From Paenibacillus sp. LHD-117 (GTDB lineage Bacteria; Bacillota; Bacilli; Paenibacillales; Paenibacillaceae), in contig NZ_JAVFVT010000006.1 of NCBI RefSeq assembly GCF_030929555.1, positions 1-64,000 of the forward strand: a stretch of 64,000 nucleotides of DNA. Reading direction: 5' to 3'. Both the position numbers and the translations under genes were made by a program. The notes beneath the pieces are model-generated. The model was not told the DNA's origin. It saw only the letters and a program-made list of their open reading frames with translations, and made no database searches. Within the stretch, counting starts at the first letter, position 1. Every line of letters starts with the position of its first letter. Below, in pieces: positions 1-11,553 of this stretch.

Positions 1-140
1 TGCCGCCTGTTCCGGGATTTGCCTTCACATCCTCCGCACCTATCCTCACGGACTAAGCACTATGTGTCGGCTATGTACTTCCGCCACCTGCGGTGTACTG
101 GAGACTTTCACTCCTTAGTAGAGTGCGCTGCCAAGCGCAC

Positions 141-179
141 AAAAAACGAACGTGCCGTCGTTACGACGGTACGTTCGTT
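141..179 (-). terminator. Intrinsic terminator of the pyr operon
   Basis: A near-perfect inverted repeat (stem AACGAACGTACCGTCG on the minus strand, 3-nt loop, one mismatch) is followed on the minus strand by six T residues at 146-141. It lies about 40 nt past the pyrE stop and fits a rho-independent terminator closing the operon. A second small hairpin (123-140) lies just beyond. Positions 1-120 hold nothing I can identify. Confidence 0.85.
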
Positions 180-221
180 AGGTTTAATGGGATTCGAGTT
201 GTCGCATATCCGAACGACGCG

Positions 222-869
222 TCACTTCCCGAACGACTGAGGGTCCTTGCGCCATGCTTGCAGCGTCGTAACGTCGTTCTGGGCGATAACGCCTTGCTGC
301 GCGGCTTCCTCGATCAGCGCCGAATAGTTCGACAGCGTGTCCAGCTGGAAGCCTTCGTCCGCGAACGATTGCGTCGCCGAGTCGAACTGGTACGTGAAGA
401 TCGCAAGCACGGCCGCAACCTCGCCGCCCGCCTCGCGAACGGCCTGCGCCGCCTTCAGCGAGCTGCCGCCCGTCGAAATCAAGTCTTCGATGACGACGAC
501 CTTCTGGCCCGGCGCGATCCGTCCTTCGATCTGGTTTTGTTTGCCGTGGCCTTTCGCCTTATCGCGAATGTACGCCATCGGCAGGTTCAGCTTCTGAGCT
601 ACCCATGCGGCATGCGGAATGCCCGCCGTCGACGTGCCGGCGATTACTTCCGCATCCGGGTAACGCTCGCGGATGATCGTCGCGAACCCTTCTGCGATCA
701 TATCGCGAATGTCTGGGTAAGTCATCGTCAGACGATTATCGCAATAGATCGGCGACTTCAGTCCCGATGTCCACGTGAACGGTTCGTTCGGGCGCAGGGC
801 GACTGCCCCGATGTCCAATAAGCTCTTCGCGATTTCTCCGGGCAAATTCGATAATGTCAGCTCAGTCAA
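222..869 (-). CDS. pyrE: Orotate phosphoribosyltransferase PyrE
   Basis: Transfers the phosphoribosyl group of PRPP to orotate, giving OMP, the fifth step of UMP synthesis; cytosolic, normally a dimer. The 215-residue protein has the PRPP-binding signature of type I PRTases, VVVIEDLISTGGSS, at about residues 124-137. The start is a TTG preceded by AAGGAG at about 10 nt; no in-frame ATG fits better. It overlaps the 3' end of pyrF by 8 nt, so translation is probably coupled. It is the last gene of the pyr operon and is followed by a strong terminator, so PyrR attenuation at the operon leader should control it. Confidence 0.96.
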   Translation of the reverse strand: MTELTLSNLPGEIAKSLLDIGAVALRPNEPFTWTSGLKSPIYCDNRLTMTYPDIRDMIAEGFATIIRERYPDAEVIAGTSTAGIPHAAWVAQKLNLPMAYIRDKAKGHGKQNQIEGRIAPGQKVVVIEDLISTGGSSLKAAQAVREAGGEVAAVLAIFTYQFDSATQSFADEGFQLDTLSNYSALIEEAAQQGVIAQNDVTTLQAWRKDPQSFGK

Positions 870-1599
870 CTGAAATCAACTCCTTGATAATAGATTCAAG
901 CGCCGCGCGCGGTTCCGGGGCAGCCGTTATGGGCCTTCCGATCACCATGTAATCCGTTCCCTGGCGAAGCGCTTCGCCGGGCGTCATGATTCTTGATTGG
1001 TCGGCCACATCCGAGCCGGTCGGACGAATGCCCGGCGTGACTGTCACGAACGAAGCGCCGCATGCCGACTTGATGGCGATCACTTCGGACGGCGAAGCGA
1101 CGACGCCTTGCAAACCGGCTGCCTTCGCAAGCTTGGCGTAGCGAAGCACCGCGCCTTCCACCGTGCCCGGAATGCCGATCTGTTCGTTCATGACCGCCTC
1201 GCTCGTGCTCGTCAATTGCGTGACGGCGATCACGGACGGCGCGGTCACTCCGCTTCCGGCCAACGCGGCGTCGACCCCTTCCATTGCCGCCTCCATCATC
1301 GCGATACCGCCGCCCGCGTGGATGTTGAACATGTCCACGCCAAGCTTCGTTACGCTGTTCGCTCCGCCTTTTACGGTATTCGGAATATCATGCATCTTTA
1401 CGTCCAGGAAGACGTAATAGCCGCGTTTCTTAAGGCTCTCCACAAAGGATGGGCCTGCAGCATAAAACAGCTGCAAACCCACCTTCATATAACAGGGAAT
1501 GCCTTTCAGCTCCTCGATCAGTCGTTCGGCAGCCCCGGCGTCAGGATAGTCCAGGGCAACCATGATGCGTTTCGCAGCCTGCTCGCGTGTCAGCTTCAT
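862..1599 (-). CDS. pyrF: Orotidine-5'-phosphate decarboxylase PyrF
   Basis: Decarboxylates OMP to UMP, the last step of the pathway. The 245-residue TIM-barrel protein has the catalytic Asp-Lys-Asp cluster LDVKMHD at about residues 65-71. I chose the ATG at 1599 because the GGGGGG ribosome-binding site is 7 nt upstream of it; the ATG two codons earlier (1605) sits almost on that site. In B. subtilis pyrK and pyrD lie between carB and pyrF; here pyrF follows carB by about 20 nt. Confidence 0.96.
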   Translation of the reverse strand: MKLTREQAAKRIMVALDYPDAGAAERLIEELKGIPCYMKVGLQLFYAAGPSFVESLKKRGYYVFLDVKMHDIPNTVKGGANSVTKLGVDMFNIHAGGGIAMMEAAMEGVDAALAGSGVTAPSVIAVTQLTSTSEAVMNEQIGIPGTVEGAVLRYAKLAKAAGLQGVVASPSEVIAIKSACGASFVTVTPGIRPTGSDVADQSRIMTPGEALRQGTDYMVIGRPITAAPEPRAALESIIKELISVD

Positions 1600-1619
1600 T
1601 GCCATTCCCCCCGTATTAT

Positions 1620-4600
1620 TTATTTGTTGGTTTTACTTGCTACCGGCATGGAGTGGGACGAGAAGTTGATCGTTTCCATCATGCGAAGCAACGCGCGTAC
1701 CGTATCGAGCGACGTCATGCAGACGACGCCGTTCTCCACCGCCTCGCGGCGAATGCGGAAGCCGTCGCGCTCAGGCGTTTTGCCTTTGGTCAGCGTGTTG
1801 ACGACGAATTGCGCTTTGCCCTCGCGAACCATATCGAGAATGTTCGGCGCGCCTTCGCTCAGCTTGTTCACGCGCTGCACGTACAGGCCAGCCGCTTCCA
1901 GCACGTCGGCCGTGCCGCCGGTCGCCATGATTTTGTAGCCGATATTGTTGAAACCGCGGAGCAGCTCCGTCGCTTCCTCTTTATCCTTATCCGCAACAGT
2001 CGCGATGATCGTTCCGGAATTCGGAATCTTCATACCCGCGCCGATCAAGCCTTTATACAGAGCTTTCGCGTACTGGACGTCGCGGCCCATCACCTCGCCG
2101 GTCGATTTCATCTCCGGCGTAAGCGTCGGGTCGACGCGGCGCAGCTTGGCGAAGGAGAATACCGGCACCTTCACGGATACGTATTCGTCTTCCGGCCATA
2201 GGCCGTCTTGGTAACCAAGCGCGGACAAGCTAGTGCCCAAGATCGCTTGAGTCGCCAGGTTCGCCATCGGCAGATTCGTTACTTTGCTCAAGAAAGGTAC
2301 CGTACGGGACGAACGAGGGTTAACCTCGATGACGTACACCTTCTCGTTGTGGATGACGTATTGGATGTTGACCAAGCCGATGACTTCAAGCTCTTTCGCG
2401 ATTTTGATCGTGATTTCGACGATTTGGTTCTTGATGTCGTCCGACAGCGACTGCGGCGGGTATACCGCGATGGAGTCGCCGGAATGGACGCCTGCGCGCT
2501 CTACATGCTCCATGATGCCCGGGATCAAAACCGTCTCGCCGTCGCAGATCGCGTCGACTTCGGCTTCCTTGCCCATCATGTAGCGGTCGATCAGAACCGG
2601 ATGCTCCGGATTGATCTTCACGGCTACTTCCATATAGCTCAGCAGCTCTTCGTCGGAGTAGACGATTTCCATGGCCCGTCCGCCCAAGACGTACGAAGGA
2701 CGAACGAGAACCGGGTAACCGAGCTTCTGCGCCGTCACGACCGCTTCTTCGACCGAAGTCACCGTGCTGCCTTCAGGCTGCGCGATGTTCAGCTTGCGAA
2801 GAAGCGCTTCGAACTTCTTGCGGTCTTCCGCCGCGTCGATGCTCTCGAGGCTCGATCCCAGAATGCGCACGCCTGCTTTGGCAAGCGGAGCGGCAAGGTT
2901 AATGGCCGTCTGGCCGCCGAATTGCACGATTACGCCGATCGGATTCTCTTGCTCGATGACGTTCATGACATCCTCGAAGAACAGCGGCTCGAAGTAGAGG
3001 CGATCGGATGTGCTGAAGTCCGTCGATACCGTCTCCGGGTTGTTGTTGATGATGACCGCTTCGTACCCCGCTTTCTGGATGGCCCATACCGCGTGAACCG
3101 TGGAGTAGTCGAACTCGATGCCTTGGCCGATCCGGATCGGTCCGGAGCCCAGCACGAGCACCTTCTGCTTAGTCGTTTCCGTTACTTCGTTCTCCACCTC
3201 GTACGTGGAGTAGTAGTAAGGCGTCGTCGCTTCGAATTCGGCCGCGCAAGTGTCTACCATTTTGTAAACCGGCTTCAGGTTATTCTGCAGGCGGAACGCG
3301 CGAACCTCTTCTTCGGTCGTATGGCTGCCGTTCGGGAATCCTTCCTTGCGGATTTCGGCGATCGAACGGTCGGAGAATCCTTTGCGTTTCGCTTCGTAGA
3401 GAGTGCCCTGAGACAATGTAGCTTCTTTGCGCAGACGGTCTTCGAACGTTACGATCGATGCGATCTTGTCGAGGAACCACCAGTCGATTTTCGTAATGTC
3501 TTGGATCTCTTGCAAGGAGAAGCCGCGGCGGAACGCTTCCGCTACGAGGAACATGCGCTCGTCGTCAGGCTTCTCGAGGCGGCCCCGCAGCACCGACTCT
3601 TCAAGCGAGCTGGCTTCCTTGAGATGTAGACGGTGTGCGCCGATCTCCAGCGAGCGGACAGCCTTGTGAATGGATTCCTCGAAGGTGCGGCCGATGGCCA
3701 TCACTTCGCCGGTCGCTTTCATTTGCGTGCCGAGCTTGCGGTTGGCGCTGACGAACTTATCGAACGGCCAACGCGGAATTTTCGATACGATATAGTCGAG
3801 CGTAGGCTCGAAGCAAGCGTAGGTTTGGCCCGTAACCGGATTGACCAGCTCATCCAGCGTGTAGCCGACCGCGATTTTGGCGGCCATCTTTGCGATCGGA
3901 TAACCAGTCGCTTTGGAGGCCAGTGCGGAGGAACGGCTTACGCGCGGGTTAACTTCGATAACGTAGTATTGGTAGCTATGCGGATCCAGCGCGAACTGCA
4001 CGTTGCAGCCGCCTTCGATGTTCAGCGCGCGGATGATCTTGAGCGACGCGGAACGCAGCATTTGGTACTCGCGGTCCGATAGCGTCTGCGAAGGCGCTAC
4101 GACGATGCTGTCACCCGTGTGTACGCCGACCGGGTCAAAGTTCTCCATGTTGCAGACGACGATGCAGTTATCGTTCGCGTCACGCATAACTTCGTATTCG
4201 ACTTCCTTCATGCCGGCGATCGATTTCTCGATCAAACATTGGCTGATCGGGCTGTACCGGATGCCGGAAGCAACGATCTCGCGCAGCTCTTCTTCGTTTG
4301 CGCAAATGCCGCCGCCGGTGCCGCCGAGTGTATAGGCAGGGCGGACGATGATCGGATAACCGATCTCGTTTGCAAAGTTAACGGCATCTTCGACCGTCGT
4401 TACGATTTCGCTCTCGGGAACAGGCTGCTCCAGCTCGCGCATCAGCTCGCGGAACAAGTCGCGGTCTTCGGCTTTCTCGATCGCGATAAGCTGGGTACCG
4501 AGCAGCTTCACGTTCTCGCGCTCCAGCACGCCTGCGCGCGCCAGCTCGACGGCCATGTTAAGACCCGTCTGGCCGCCAAGCGTCGGAAGCAAGCCGTCCG

Positions 4601-4847
4601 GACGCTCTTGGCGAATGATTTGGGAGACGAACTCAAGCGTTATCGGCTCGATATATACTTTGTCCGCCATGTTCGTATCGGTCATGATCGTAGCCGGGTT
4701 GCTGTTAATGAGCACAACCTCGTATCCTTCTTCTTTCAGCGCTTGGCAAGCCTGCGTGCCGGCATAGTCGAACTCCGCTGCTTGTCCGATGACGATCGGG
4801 CCGGACCCGATGACTAGAATTTTTTTCAGTTGATTATTTCTGGGCAT
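1620..4847 (-). CDS. carB: Carbamoyl-phosphate synthase large subunit
   Basis: With CarA it makes carbamoyl phosphate from bicarbonate, glutamine-derived ammonia and 2 ATP. At 1075 residues it has the full duplicated architecture: ATP-grasp half 1 (about 1-400), oligomerisation region (about 400-550), ATP-grasp half 2 starting at the [14 protein letters not shown] motif (about 555-930), and a C-terminal MGS-like allosteric domain (about 935-1075). The start overlaps the end of carA by 14 nt. Because it sits in the pyr operon it is probably the pyrimidine-regulated enzyme (PyrAB of B. subtilis); I cannot tell whether an arginine-specific copy exists elsewhere. Confidence 0.97.
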   Translation of the reverse strand: MPRNNQLKKILVIGSGPIVIGQAAEFDYAGTQACQALKEEGYEVVLINSNPATIMTDTNMADKVYIEPITLEFVSQIIRQERPDGLLPTLGGQTGLNMAVELARAGVLERENVKLLGTQLIAIEKAEDRDLFRELMRELEQPVPESEIVTTVEDAVNFANEIGYPIIVRPAYTLGGTGGGICANEEELREIVASGIRYSPISQCLIEKSIAGMKEVEYEVMRDANDNCIVVCNMENFDPVGVHTGDSIVVAPSQTLSDREYQMLRSASLKIIRALNIEGGCNVQFALDPHSYQYYVIEVNPRVSRSSALASKATGYPIAKMAAKIAVGYTLDELVNPVTGQTYACFEPTLDYIVSKIPRWPFDKFVSANRKLGTQMKATGEVMAIGRTFEESIHKAVRSLEIGAHRLHLKEASSLEESVLRGRLEKPDDERMFLVAEAFRRGFSLQEIQDITKIDWWFLDKIASIVTFEDRLRKEATLSQGTLYEAKRKGFSDRSIAEIRKEGFPNGSHTTEEEVRAFRLQNNLKPVYKMVDTCAAEFEATTPYYYSTYEVENEVTETTKQKVLVLGSGPIRIGQGIEFDYSTVHAVWAIQKAGYEAVIINNNPETVSTDFSTSDRLYFEPLFFEDVMNVIEQENPIGVIVQFGGQTAINLAAPLAKAGVRILGSSLESIDAAEDRKKFEALLRKLNIAQPEGSTVTSVEEAVVTAQKLGYPVLVRPSYVLGGRAMEIVYSDEELLSYMEVAVKINPEHPVLIDRYMMGKEAEVDAICDGETVLIPGIMEHVERAGVHSGDSIAVYPPQSLSDDIKNQIVEITIKIAKELEVIGLVNIQYVIHNEKVYVIEVNPRSSRTVPFLSKVTNLPMANLATQAILGTSLSALGYQDGLWPEDEYVSVKVPVFSFAKLRRVDPTLTPEMKSTGEVMGRDVQYAKALYKGLIGAGMKIPNSGTIIATVADKDKEEATELLRGFNNIGYKIMATGGTADVLEAAGLYVQRVNKLSEGAPNILDMVREGKAQFVVNTLTKGKTPERDGFRIRREAVENGVVCMTSLDTVRALLRMMETINFSSHSMPVASKTNK

Positions 4848-5979
4848 ACTGAAGCTCTCCTTTCAACGTCTCCGACAAGACGGCTTGACGAGGTTTTTGC
4901 GGGTTATTTTTTTTGTGCTCGCGGATCATCTCCAGGAATTCGTCAAACAGGTAGCTGGAATCGAACGGTCCGGGCGCTGCCTCCGGATGGTATTGAACGG
5001 AGAATGCAGGGTAAGTGTTATGTTTGAGTCCTTCGATCGTTTTGTCGTTGTTGTTGATATGCGTCACCGTCAACTGCGTGCCGTGGACGGTATGATCGAG
5101 AACGGTGTAGCCGTGATTCTGCGAAGTAATGTAGCAACGGTTCGTCGCAAGCTCCTTGACCGGATGGTTGCCGCCGCGATGGCCGAATTTCAGCTTGCCC
5201 GTATCGGCTCCGCAAGCAAGCGCGAACAGCTGGTGTCCAAGACAGATGCCGAAGATCGGGAATTCGCCGAGCAGCTCCGAAATCATTTTTACCGCGTGAG
5301 GAACATCCTTCGGATCCCCAGGGCCGTTGGACAACTGGATGCCGTCCGGCGCCAGGCGGCGAATCTCGTTCGCAGTCGTGTCATGCGGGACAACGACGAC
5401 GTCGCAGCCTCGTTGCGTCAGCTCCCGCAGGATGCCGCTTTTCGCGCCGAAATCGACGAGCACGATGCGCTCGCGGTTGCCAGGGCTCGAGAAGATGTGT
5501 TTGGTCGATGTGCGAGCCACTTGATCCGTCAGCAACGTGGATGTACCAAGACGTTCAGCCAACTCCTCTACGCGCTCATTGCCGGTTGTGATCAAGCCTT
5601 TCATTGTACCGTAGTGACGAAGCTTGCGCGTGAGCATGCGAGTATCGATGTCGCTGATGCCAGGGATGCCGTATTCCTTCAGCAGTTGGCCCAGCGAATA
5701 TTGCGCGCGCCAGTTGCTTGGCACGGGCTCGTGACGGCGGACGACGAAGCCGTGAATGTGCGGGCGCAGCGCCTCGAAGTCGTCTCTCGTAATGCCGTAG
5801 TTGCCGATGAGCGGGTAAGTCATCGTGACGATCTGTCCGCAGTAGGAAGGATCCGAGAGCACCTCTTGGTAACCCGTAATTCCCGTATTGAAAACGACCT
5901 CGCCCATCATTTGCGCTTCCGCGCCGAAGGACAAACCGGTGAACAACGTTCCGTCTTCCAATAAAAGTCTAGCTTGCAT
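4834..5979 (-). CDS. carA: Carbamoyl-phosphate synthase small (glutaminase) subunit
   Basis: Hydrolyses glutamine and channels ammonia to CarB. The 381-residue protein has the CPSase small-subunit N-domain followed by a class I glutamine amidotransferase domain with the nucleophile in FGICLGHQ (Cys about 246) and the His/Glu pair in YHPEAAPG. The ATG at 5979 has AGGAG 8 nt upstream; the in-frame GTG three codons earlier would overlap that site. Lies 41 nt after pyrC and overlaps carB by 14 nt. Confidence 0.96.
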   Translation of the reverse strand: MQARLLLEDGTLFTGLSFGAEAQMMGEVVFNTGITGYQEVLSDPSYCGQIVTMTYPLIGNYGITRDDFEALRPHIHGFVVRRHEPVPSNWRAQYSLGQLLKEYGIPGISDIDTRMLTRKLRHYGTMKGLITTGNERVEELAERLGTSTLLTDQVARTSTKHIFSSPGNRERIVLVDFGAKSGILRELTQRGCDVVVVPHDTTANEIRRLAPDGIQLSNGPGDPKDVPHAVKMISELLGEFPIFGICLGHQLFALACGADTGKLKFGHRGGNHPVKELATNRCYITSQNHGYTVLDHTVHGTQLTVTHINNNDKTIEGLKHNTYPAFSVQYHPEAAPGPFDSSYLFDEFLEMIREHKKNNPQKPRQAVLSETLKGELQYAQK

Positions 5980-6020
5980 CCGTTTCACTCCTCAGCTGTT
6001 ATTGATTTCCGTCTATAGTT

Positions 6021-7307
6021 TTATTCTGTCCAAACGATGTTGCCGTTCACGATCGTCGTAACCGGCCAGCCTTTCAGCTTCCAGCCTCCGAACGGCGTGT
6101 TGTTGCTCTTCGATAGGAACGTTGCCGGATCGACGGCGCGTTCCCCTTCCAGGTCGACGATCGTAATGTCGGCGGGAGCACCGGCTTCCAGCCGTCCCGT
6201 GTTCAGGCGGAACACGCGAGCCGGGTCTTTCGTCATCCGGCTAAGCAAGAATCCAAGCGTCCATCTGCCGGTCTCGACGAACTTCGTATAGAGCAGCGGG
6301 AACGCCGTCTCGAAGCCGACGATGCCGAATGGCGCCAGATCGACGCCGCGGCCTTTCTCCTCCGCGCTGTGCGGCGCATGATCCGTTACGATCATGTCCA
6401 GCGTGCCGTCTTCCAATCCTTCGATCACCGCTTGAACGTCGCGCGGCGTGCGAAGCGGCGGGTTCATCTTCCAGTTGGCGTCGTCAAGACCTGGAATGTC
6501 TTCGTCCGCAAGGATTAAGTGATGCGGGCAAACTTCCGCGGTAACCGAGATGCCGACTTGCTTGGCCAATCTGATCAGCCTAACCGATTGCTCGGTGCTG
6601 ACGTGGCATACATGGTAATGGACGCCGGTCGCTTCCGCCAGCAGGACGTCCCTGCCGACATGGATCGCTTCCGATTCGTTCGGTATTCCTTTGATGCCAT
6701 GCTTGCGGGAGAACTCGCCTTCCGATGCCCAAGCGCCTTCGACCAGCGTATCGTCTTCGCAATGCGCGATAACCGGCATATCGAGCGACTTCGCAAGCGC
6801 CATCGCGTTTTTCATCATTTGCGCGTTCTGCACGCCTACGCCGTCATCCGTGAAGCCGATCGCGCCCGCTTCCTTCAGCGCCGCGAAGTCGGTGAGCTCG
6901 CGTCCCAGCTCGTTTTTGGTAATGGCCGCGTAAGGCAGAACCTTAACGATGCCCGCATTTTTTGCTTTGTCGACGACGTACTTTACCGTTTCCGGCGTAT
7001 CGATAACCGGGCGCGTGTTAGGCATGCAAGCGATTGTCGTAAAACCGCCTTTGGCCGCTGATCGCGATCCCGTAATGATATCTTCCTTATGCTCGAAGCC
7101 CGGATCGCGCAGATGGACGTGCATGTCGATGAATCCGGCCGAGACCAGCTTGCCTCCCGCATCCACCACTTCGGCGGAGCCGGTATCGACCGCAACATTG
7201 CCGTCGACAAGCTCGGCAATGACGCCGTCTTGAACGCGAATGTGCTTCGACTCCAAAGTTCCCGTCGTTTCGTTCCAAACGCTGCCGTTCTTAATCCATA
7301 AAGCCAT
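6021..7307 (-). CDS. pyrC: Dihydroorotase PyrC
   Basis: Zinc amidohydrolase that cyclises N-carbamoyl-aspartate to dihydroorotate. The 428-residue protein is of the long, Bacillus type; it has the metal-binding DMHVHLRDPG motif (His 63 and 65) and further His/Asp ligands in HVSTEQS and VTDHAPH. ATG start with GGAGGG upstream. Third gene of the operon, 67 nt after pyrB, with no internal terminator visible in that gap. Confidence 0.95.
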   Translation of the reverse strand: MALWIKNGSVWNETTGTLESKHIRVQDGVIAELVDGNVAVDTGSAEVVDAGGKLVSAGFIDMHVHLRDPGFEHKEDIITGSRSAAKGGFTTIACMPNTRPVIDTPETVKYVVDKAKNAGIVKVLPYAAITKNELGRELTDFAALKEAGAIGFTDDGVGVQNAQMMKNAMALAKSLDMPVIAHCEDDTLVEGAWASEGEFSRKHGIKGIPNESEAIHVGRDVLLAEATGVHYHVCHVSTEQSVRLIRLAKQVGISVTAEVCPHHLILADEDIPGLDDANWKMNPPLRTPRDVQAVIEGLEDGTLDMIVTDHAPHSAEEKGRGVDLAPFGIVGFETAFPLLYTKFVETGRWTLGFLLSRMTKDPARVFRLNTGRLEAGAPADITIVDLEGERAVDPATFLSKSNNTPFGGWKLKGWPVTTIVNGNIVWTE

Positions 7308-7374
7308 TCTGATTCACCCTCCGATTGATAGTCCGTCTTATGTCCGTCCGCCTCGGAAGAGGCTTCATTAATTA

Positions 7375-8277
7375 TTAGTTGAGAGCCCGTTCGACCACGG
7401 CCATGCGCACCGGCACGCCGTTCTCCATCTGCGGGAAAATTCTCGATTGCGGATGCTCGACCAGTTCGTCGTCGATTTCCACGTTTCGATTCACCGGCGC
7501 GGGATGCATGATGATGGCATGTTTCTGAATGCGCGAAGCGCGTTCGACCGTCATGCCGAATTGCTCCCTGTAAGCTTCCGCCGAGCTTAACATGCCGCTT
7601 TCGTGGCGTTCCAGCTGCACTCTCAGCATCATCACGACATCGGCCTGGATCGCCTCATCGATTGTGACGTACGGCGCGTCCAGCTCCGTTGCCCGCATAT
7701 TGTCCGGCGCGCAGAAGCTTACGTTTGCGCCGAGTTTGCGCAGCGCGTACAAGTTGGAGCGAGCCACCCGGCTGTGCAGAATATCTCCGACGATGGAGAC
7801 GTTCAAGCCTTGGAGACTGCTTCCGAACTGTTTGCGCATCGTATAGAGATCAAGCAATGCCTGCGTTGGATGCTCGTTGTTTCCGTCGCCCGCATTAATA
7901 AGCGGCACCTTGATTTTCTCTGCGAGTTCAGCGAGCACGCCGATCGGCTTCAGCCGGATGATGCCGACGTCGATGCCCATCGATTCGAGCGTCCTTACCG
8001 TGTCGTAGATCGATTCGCCCTTCTGTACGCTGGAAGCCGCCGCCGAGAAGTTGATGACTTCCGCGCCCAGCCGTTTCTCCGCTACTTCGAACGAGAAGCG
8101 CGTGCGCGTGCTGTTCTCGAAGAACATGTTCGCGGCGAATTTGCCTTGCATGGCGTTGTGCACTTTGGAAGGGTGATTCTCCCAGTAAGCCGCCCGATCC
8201 AGGATCGCTATGATTTCTTCTTTGTCCAGCTCCTTCAAGCCGAGCATGCTGCGTTGTTTCAATTGCGTTAGCGTCAT
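7375..8277 (-). CDS. pyrB: Aspartate carbamoyltransferase catalytic subunit PyrB
   Basis: Condenses carbamoyl phosphate and aspartate to carbamoyl-aspartate, the committed pyrimidine step. The 300-residue protein has the carbamoyl-phosphate-binding motif ENSTRTR (about 54-60) and the HPTQALLD motif. No regulatory PyrI gene is adjacent, as expected for Bacillales, which use a catalytic trimer. It starts 6 nt after pyrR, with no second attenuator and no pyrP between them, unlike B. subtilis. Confidence 0.96.
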   Translation of the reverse strand: MTLTQLKQRSMLGLKELDKEEIIAILDRAAYWENHPSKVHNAMQGKFAANMFFENSTRTRFSFEVAEKRLGAEVINFSAAASSVQKGESIYDTVRTLESMGIDVGIIRLKPIGVLAELAEKIKVPLINAGDGNNEHPTQALLDLYTMRKQFGSSLQGLNVSIVGDILHSRVARSNLYALRKLGANVSFCAPDNMRATELDAPYVTIDEAIQADVVMMLRVQLERHESGMLSSAEAYREQFGMTVERASRIQKHAIIMHPAPVNRNVEIDDELVEHPQSRIFPQMENGVPVRMAVVERALN

Positions 8278-8283
8278 TGCCGC

Positions 8284-9177
<894 letters not shown>

Positions 9178-9250
9178 TTATCTTGCTATCTTGTCTCTAG
9201 TGTAGATTGAATTCCGAAGCCTATGCAAGGATAGCGTTGGCAATCGATCA

Positions 9251-10486
9251 TTACAGGCTTAGTTTGCGAATGCGGTCAACCGCTTTGACCGTGTTCTCGC
9301 GGCTGCCGAACGCCGTAAGGCGGAAGTAGCCTTGGCCGCTTTGGCCGAAACCAACGCCAGGGGTGCCGACGATATTCGCTTCCGACAACAGCTTGTCGAA
9401 GAAGCTCCACGAATCCATGCCTTGAGGGGTCTTCAGCCAAATGTACGGCGCGTTGACGCCGCCGAACACTTCCAGGCCGATGGATGCGAGTCCGTCGCGG
9501 ATAATGCCCGCGTTCGTCATGTAGTACTCGACCAAATCGCCGATTTGTTGTTTGCCTTCCTGCGAGTAAATCGCTTCGGCTCCGCGCTGCGTCACGTAGG
9601 AAACGCCATTAAACTTCGTCGTGTGACGGCGATTCCAAAGATCGTTGATGATAACGGAATTGCCAGCAGCGTCCAGACCTTTCAGCTCGCGCGGCACGAC
9701 TGTGTAGGCGCAGCGAACGCCGGTAAAGCCCGCCGTCTTCGAGAAGCTGCGGAATTCGATCGCGACTTCCTTCGCGCCTTCCACTTCGTAAATGCTATGC
9801 GGTACGTCTTTTTCTTGAATAAACGCTTCGTACGCGGAATCGAACAAAATCAGGCAGTTGTTCTCGCGCGCGTAGTCGACCCAAACCTTCAGCTCTTCCT
9901 TCGTCAGCGTCATGCCTGTCGGGTTGTTCGGGTAGCACAGGTAGATCAAGTCTACTTTGCGGTCCGGCAGCGACGGCTTGAAGTTATTCTCAGCTGTGCA
10001 CTCCAGATAAACGATGTTATCGTACCGTTTGGTCTCTTGGTTGTACTTGCCGGAACGGCCCGCCATCACGTTTGTGTCTACGTATACGGGGTACACCGGA
10101 TCTTGAACCGCAACGATGCTGTTTTCGCTGAAAATTTCCTGAATGTTTCCGACGTCGCATTTGGAACCGTCGGAGACGAATACTTCGTTCGCGGCGATAT
10201 CGATGCCGCGGGCTTTGTAGTCGTTCTCGATAATGGCGTTGATCAGAAAGTCGTAACCTTGCTCCGGACCGTAGCCGCGGAACGAACCCGGCTGCGCCAG
10301 CTCGTCCACCGCGTTGTGCATCGCTTTTACGACGGCTTCGGGCAAGCCGCGCGTAACGTCGCCGATGCCAAGGCTAATGATTTCGGCATTTGGGTTCTCT
10401 TGAATGAATTTCGTGCGGCGTTTCGCGATTTCGGAAAATAAATAGCTGCCTTGCAGCTCCAAGTAGTTCTGGTTAATGGATGTCAC
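9251..10486 (-). CDS. dapL: LL-diaminopimelate aminotransferase DapL
   Basis: PLP enzyme that converts tetrahydrodipicolinate directly to LL-diaminopimelate with glutamate as amino donor, bypassing the acylated intermediates of the DapD/DapC/DapE type routes. The 411-residue class I/II aminotransferase has the CYPNNPTG motif (184-191) and the PLP lysine in [10 protein letters not shown] (Lys 250). The N-terminal pattern YLFSEIAKR and the GYGPEQGY segment are typical of DapL. GTG start with AGGTG upstream. It serves lysine and the meso-DAP added by MurE in this window. No clear terminator is seen before the pyr promoter. Confidence 0.93.
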   Translation of the reverse strand: MTSINQNYLELQGSYLFSEIAKRRTKFIQENPNAEIISLGIGDVTRGLPEAVVKAMHNAVDELAQPGSFRGYGPEQGYDFLINAIIENDYKARGIDIAANEVFVSDGSKCDVGNIQEIFSENSIVAVQDPVYPVYVDTNVMAGRSGKYNQETKRYDNIVYLECTAENNFKPSLPDRKVDLIYLCYPNNPTGMTLTKEELKVWVDYARENNCLILFDSAYEAFIQEKDVPHSIYEVEGAKEVAIEFRSFSKTAGFTGVRCAYTVVPRELKGLDAAGNSVIINDLWNRRHTTKFNGVSYVTQRGAEAIYSQEGKQQIGDLVEYYMTNAGIIRDGLASIGLEVFGGVNAPYIWLKTPQGMDSWSFFDKLLSEANIVGTPGVGFGQSGQGYFRLTAFGSRENTVKAVDRIRKLSL

Positions 10487-10596
10487 TTGCGTTCACCTGT
10501 CCTTAGGTCAATTTTAATCCGATTATGTCTAGAATAACGCACTTCCGAGGCCATAATAATGCAGAATGTGCGCAAAAGTTTGCACTTATCGGTTGA

Positions 10597-11553
10597 TCAC
10601 CGATGGCGCAAGCTATCCAGCACATGCTCGAAATCCGCCGGCAGCGGCGCTTCGAACTGAAGCCGCTCACCTGTACGCGGATGCGTGAAGCCAAGCACGC
10701 CCGCATGGAGCGCTTGCCCGTCGAGCGCCACCGTTTTGTTGCGGCCGTAGACGGGGTCGCCGGCCAGCGGATGGCCGATGTATTTCATATGCACGCGAAT
10801 TTGATGCGTGCGTCCGGTCTCCAGCTGCAGCTCCAGCAGCGTATAATCGCCGCCGATCCGTTCGAGCACGACAAAATGGGTGACGGCCGTCTTACTGTTC
10901 CGGTCCGTTACGGTAAACAGCTTCCGGTCCGCGGCGTCCCTGCCGATCGGAGCGTCAACTGTACCTTGATCATGAGGAAGATTGCCGTGGACGAGCGCGA
11001 TGTATTTGCGGGTCACGCTATGCTCCTTAAGCTGCTCCGCGAGCGATACATGGGCCAGATCGTTTTTGGCCGCCATCAGCAATCCCGTCGTATCCTTGTC
11101 GATCCGATGCACGATGCCGGGGCGGAGCATGCCGTTTATGCCGCTTAAGTCCTTGCAATGATACATAAGCGCGTTGACGACTGTTCCGGAGGAATGACCG
11201 GGTGCGGGATGGACAACCATTCCGCGGGGCTTGTTAATGACGATGACGTCGCTGTCTTCGTACACGATGTCGAGCGGAATTTGTTCGGGCAAAATATCGG
11301 CTTCCTGCGCTTCCGGAATAGTCAGGACGATCGCGTCTTGCGCGTTCAGCTTGTAATTGGCTTTGACGGGCCGGCCGTTCACCGAAACGGCTCCTTCTTT
11401 GATCCAGTCCTGCACCTGCGTCCGCGACACGCCGCCGAGGCCAAGTTGCTCGAGCTGGTCCACGATGAATTTGTCAATTCGTTCTCCGGATTTTTCCGGT
11501 TCGATGCTCCATTCGTAATGATCTTCCCGATCAAGATATAGGCTGCTGTTCAT
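10597..11553 (-). CDS. RluA/RluD-family 23S rRNA pseudouridine synthase (YlyB type)
   Basis: Isomerises uridines in RNA, most likely in 23S rRNA. The 318-residue protein has an N-terminal S4 RNA-binding domain (about 24-85) and the catalytic motif HRIDKDTTGLL with Asp 152. It overlaps lspA by 23 nt, the same neighbours as ylyB in B. subtilis. Exact target uridines cannot be read from the sequence. Confidence 0.92.
   Translation of the reverse strand: MNSSLYLDREDHYEWSIEPEKSGERIDKFIVDQLEQLGLGGVSRTQVQDWIKEGAVSVNGRPVKANYKLNAQDAIVLTIPEAQEADILPEQIPLDIVYEDSDVIVINKPRGMVVHPAPGHSSGTVVNALMYHCKDLSGINGMLRPGIVHRIDKDTTGLLMAAKNDLAHVSLAEQLKEHSVTRKYIALVHGNLPHDQGTVDAPIGRDAADRKLFTVTDRNSKTAVTHFVVLERIGGDYTLLELQLETGRTHQIRVHMKYIGHPLAGDPVYGRNKTVALDGQALHAGVLGFTHPRTGERLQFEAPLPADFEHVLDSLRHR

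Noticed and set aside
1..28. Possible GTG start of a further minus-strand gene (VKANPGTGG...) at the left edge
   Set aside because: Only nine codons are visible; an AGGTG-type RBS is present but too little sequence to support a gene.
18..120. rRNA or structured RNA at the left edge
   Set aside because: Read on both strands, no conserved rRNA, tRNA or riboswitch motif could be confirmed.
2208..3629. Plus-strand open frame of 473 codons inside carB
   Set aside because: Antisense shadow of a GC-rich, highly conserved gene; Arg/Asp-rich composition with no family features. The same applies to long antisense frames at 59018-60256, 40579-41874, 9332-10441, 4885-5964 and 24174-25421.
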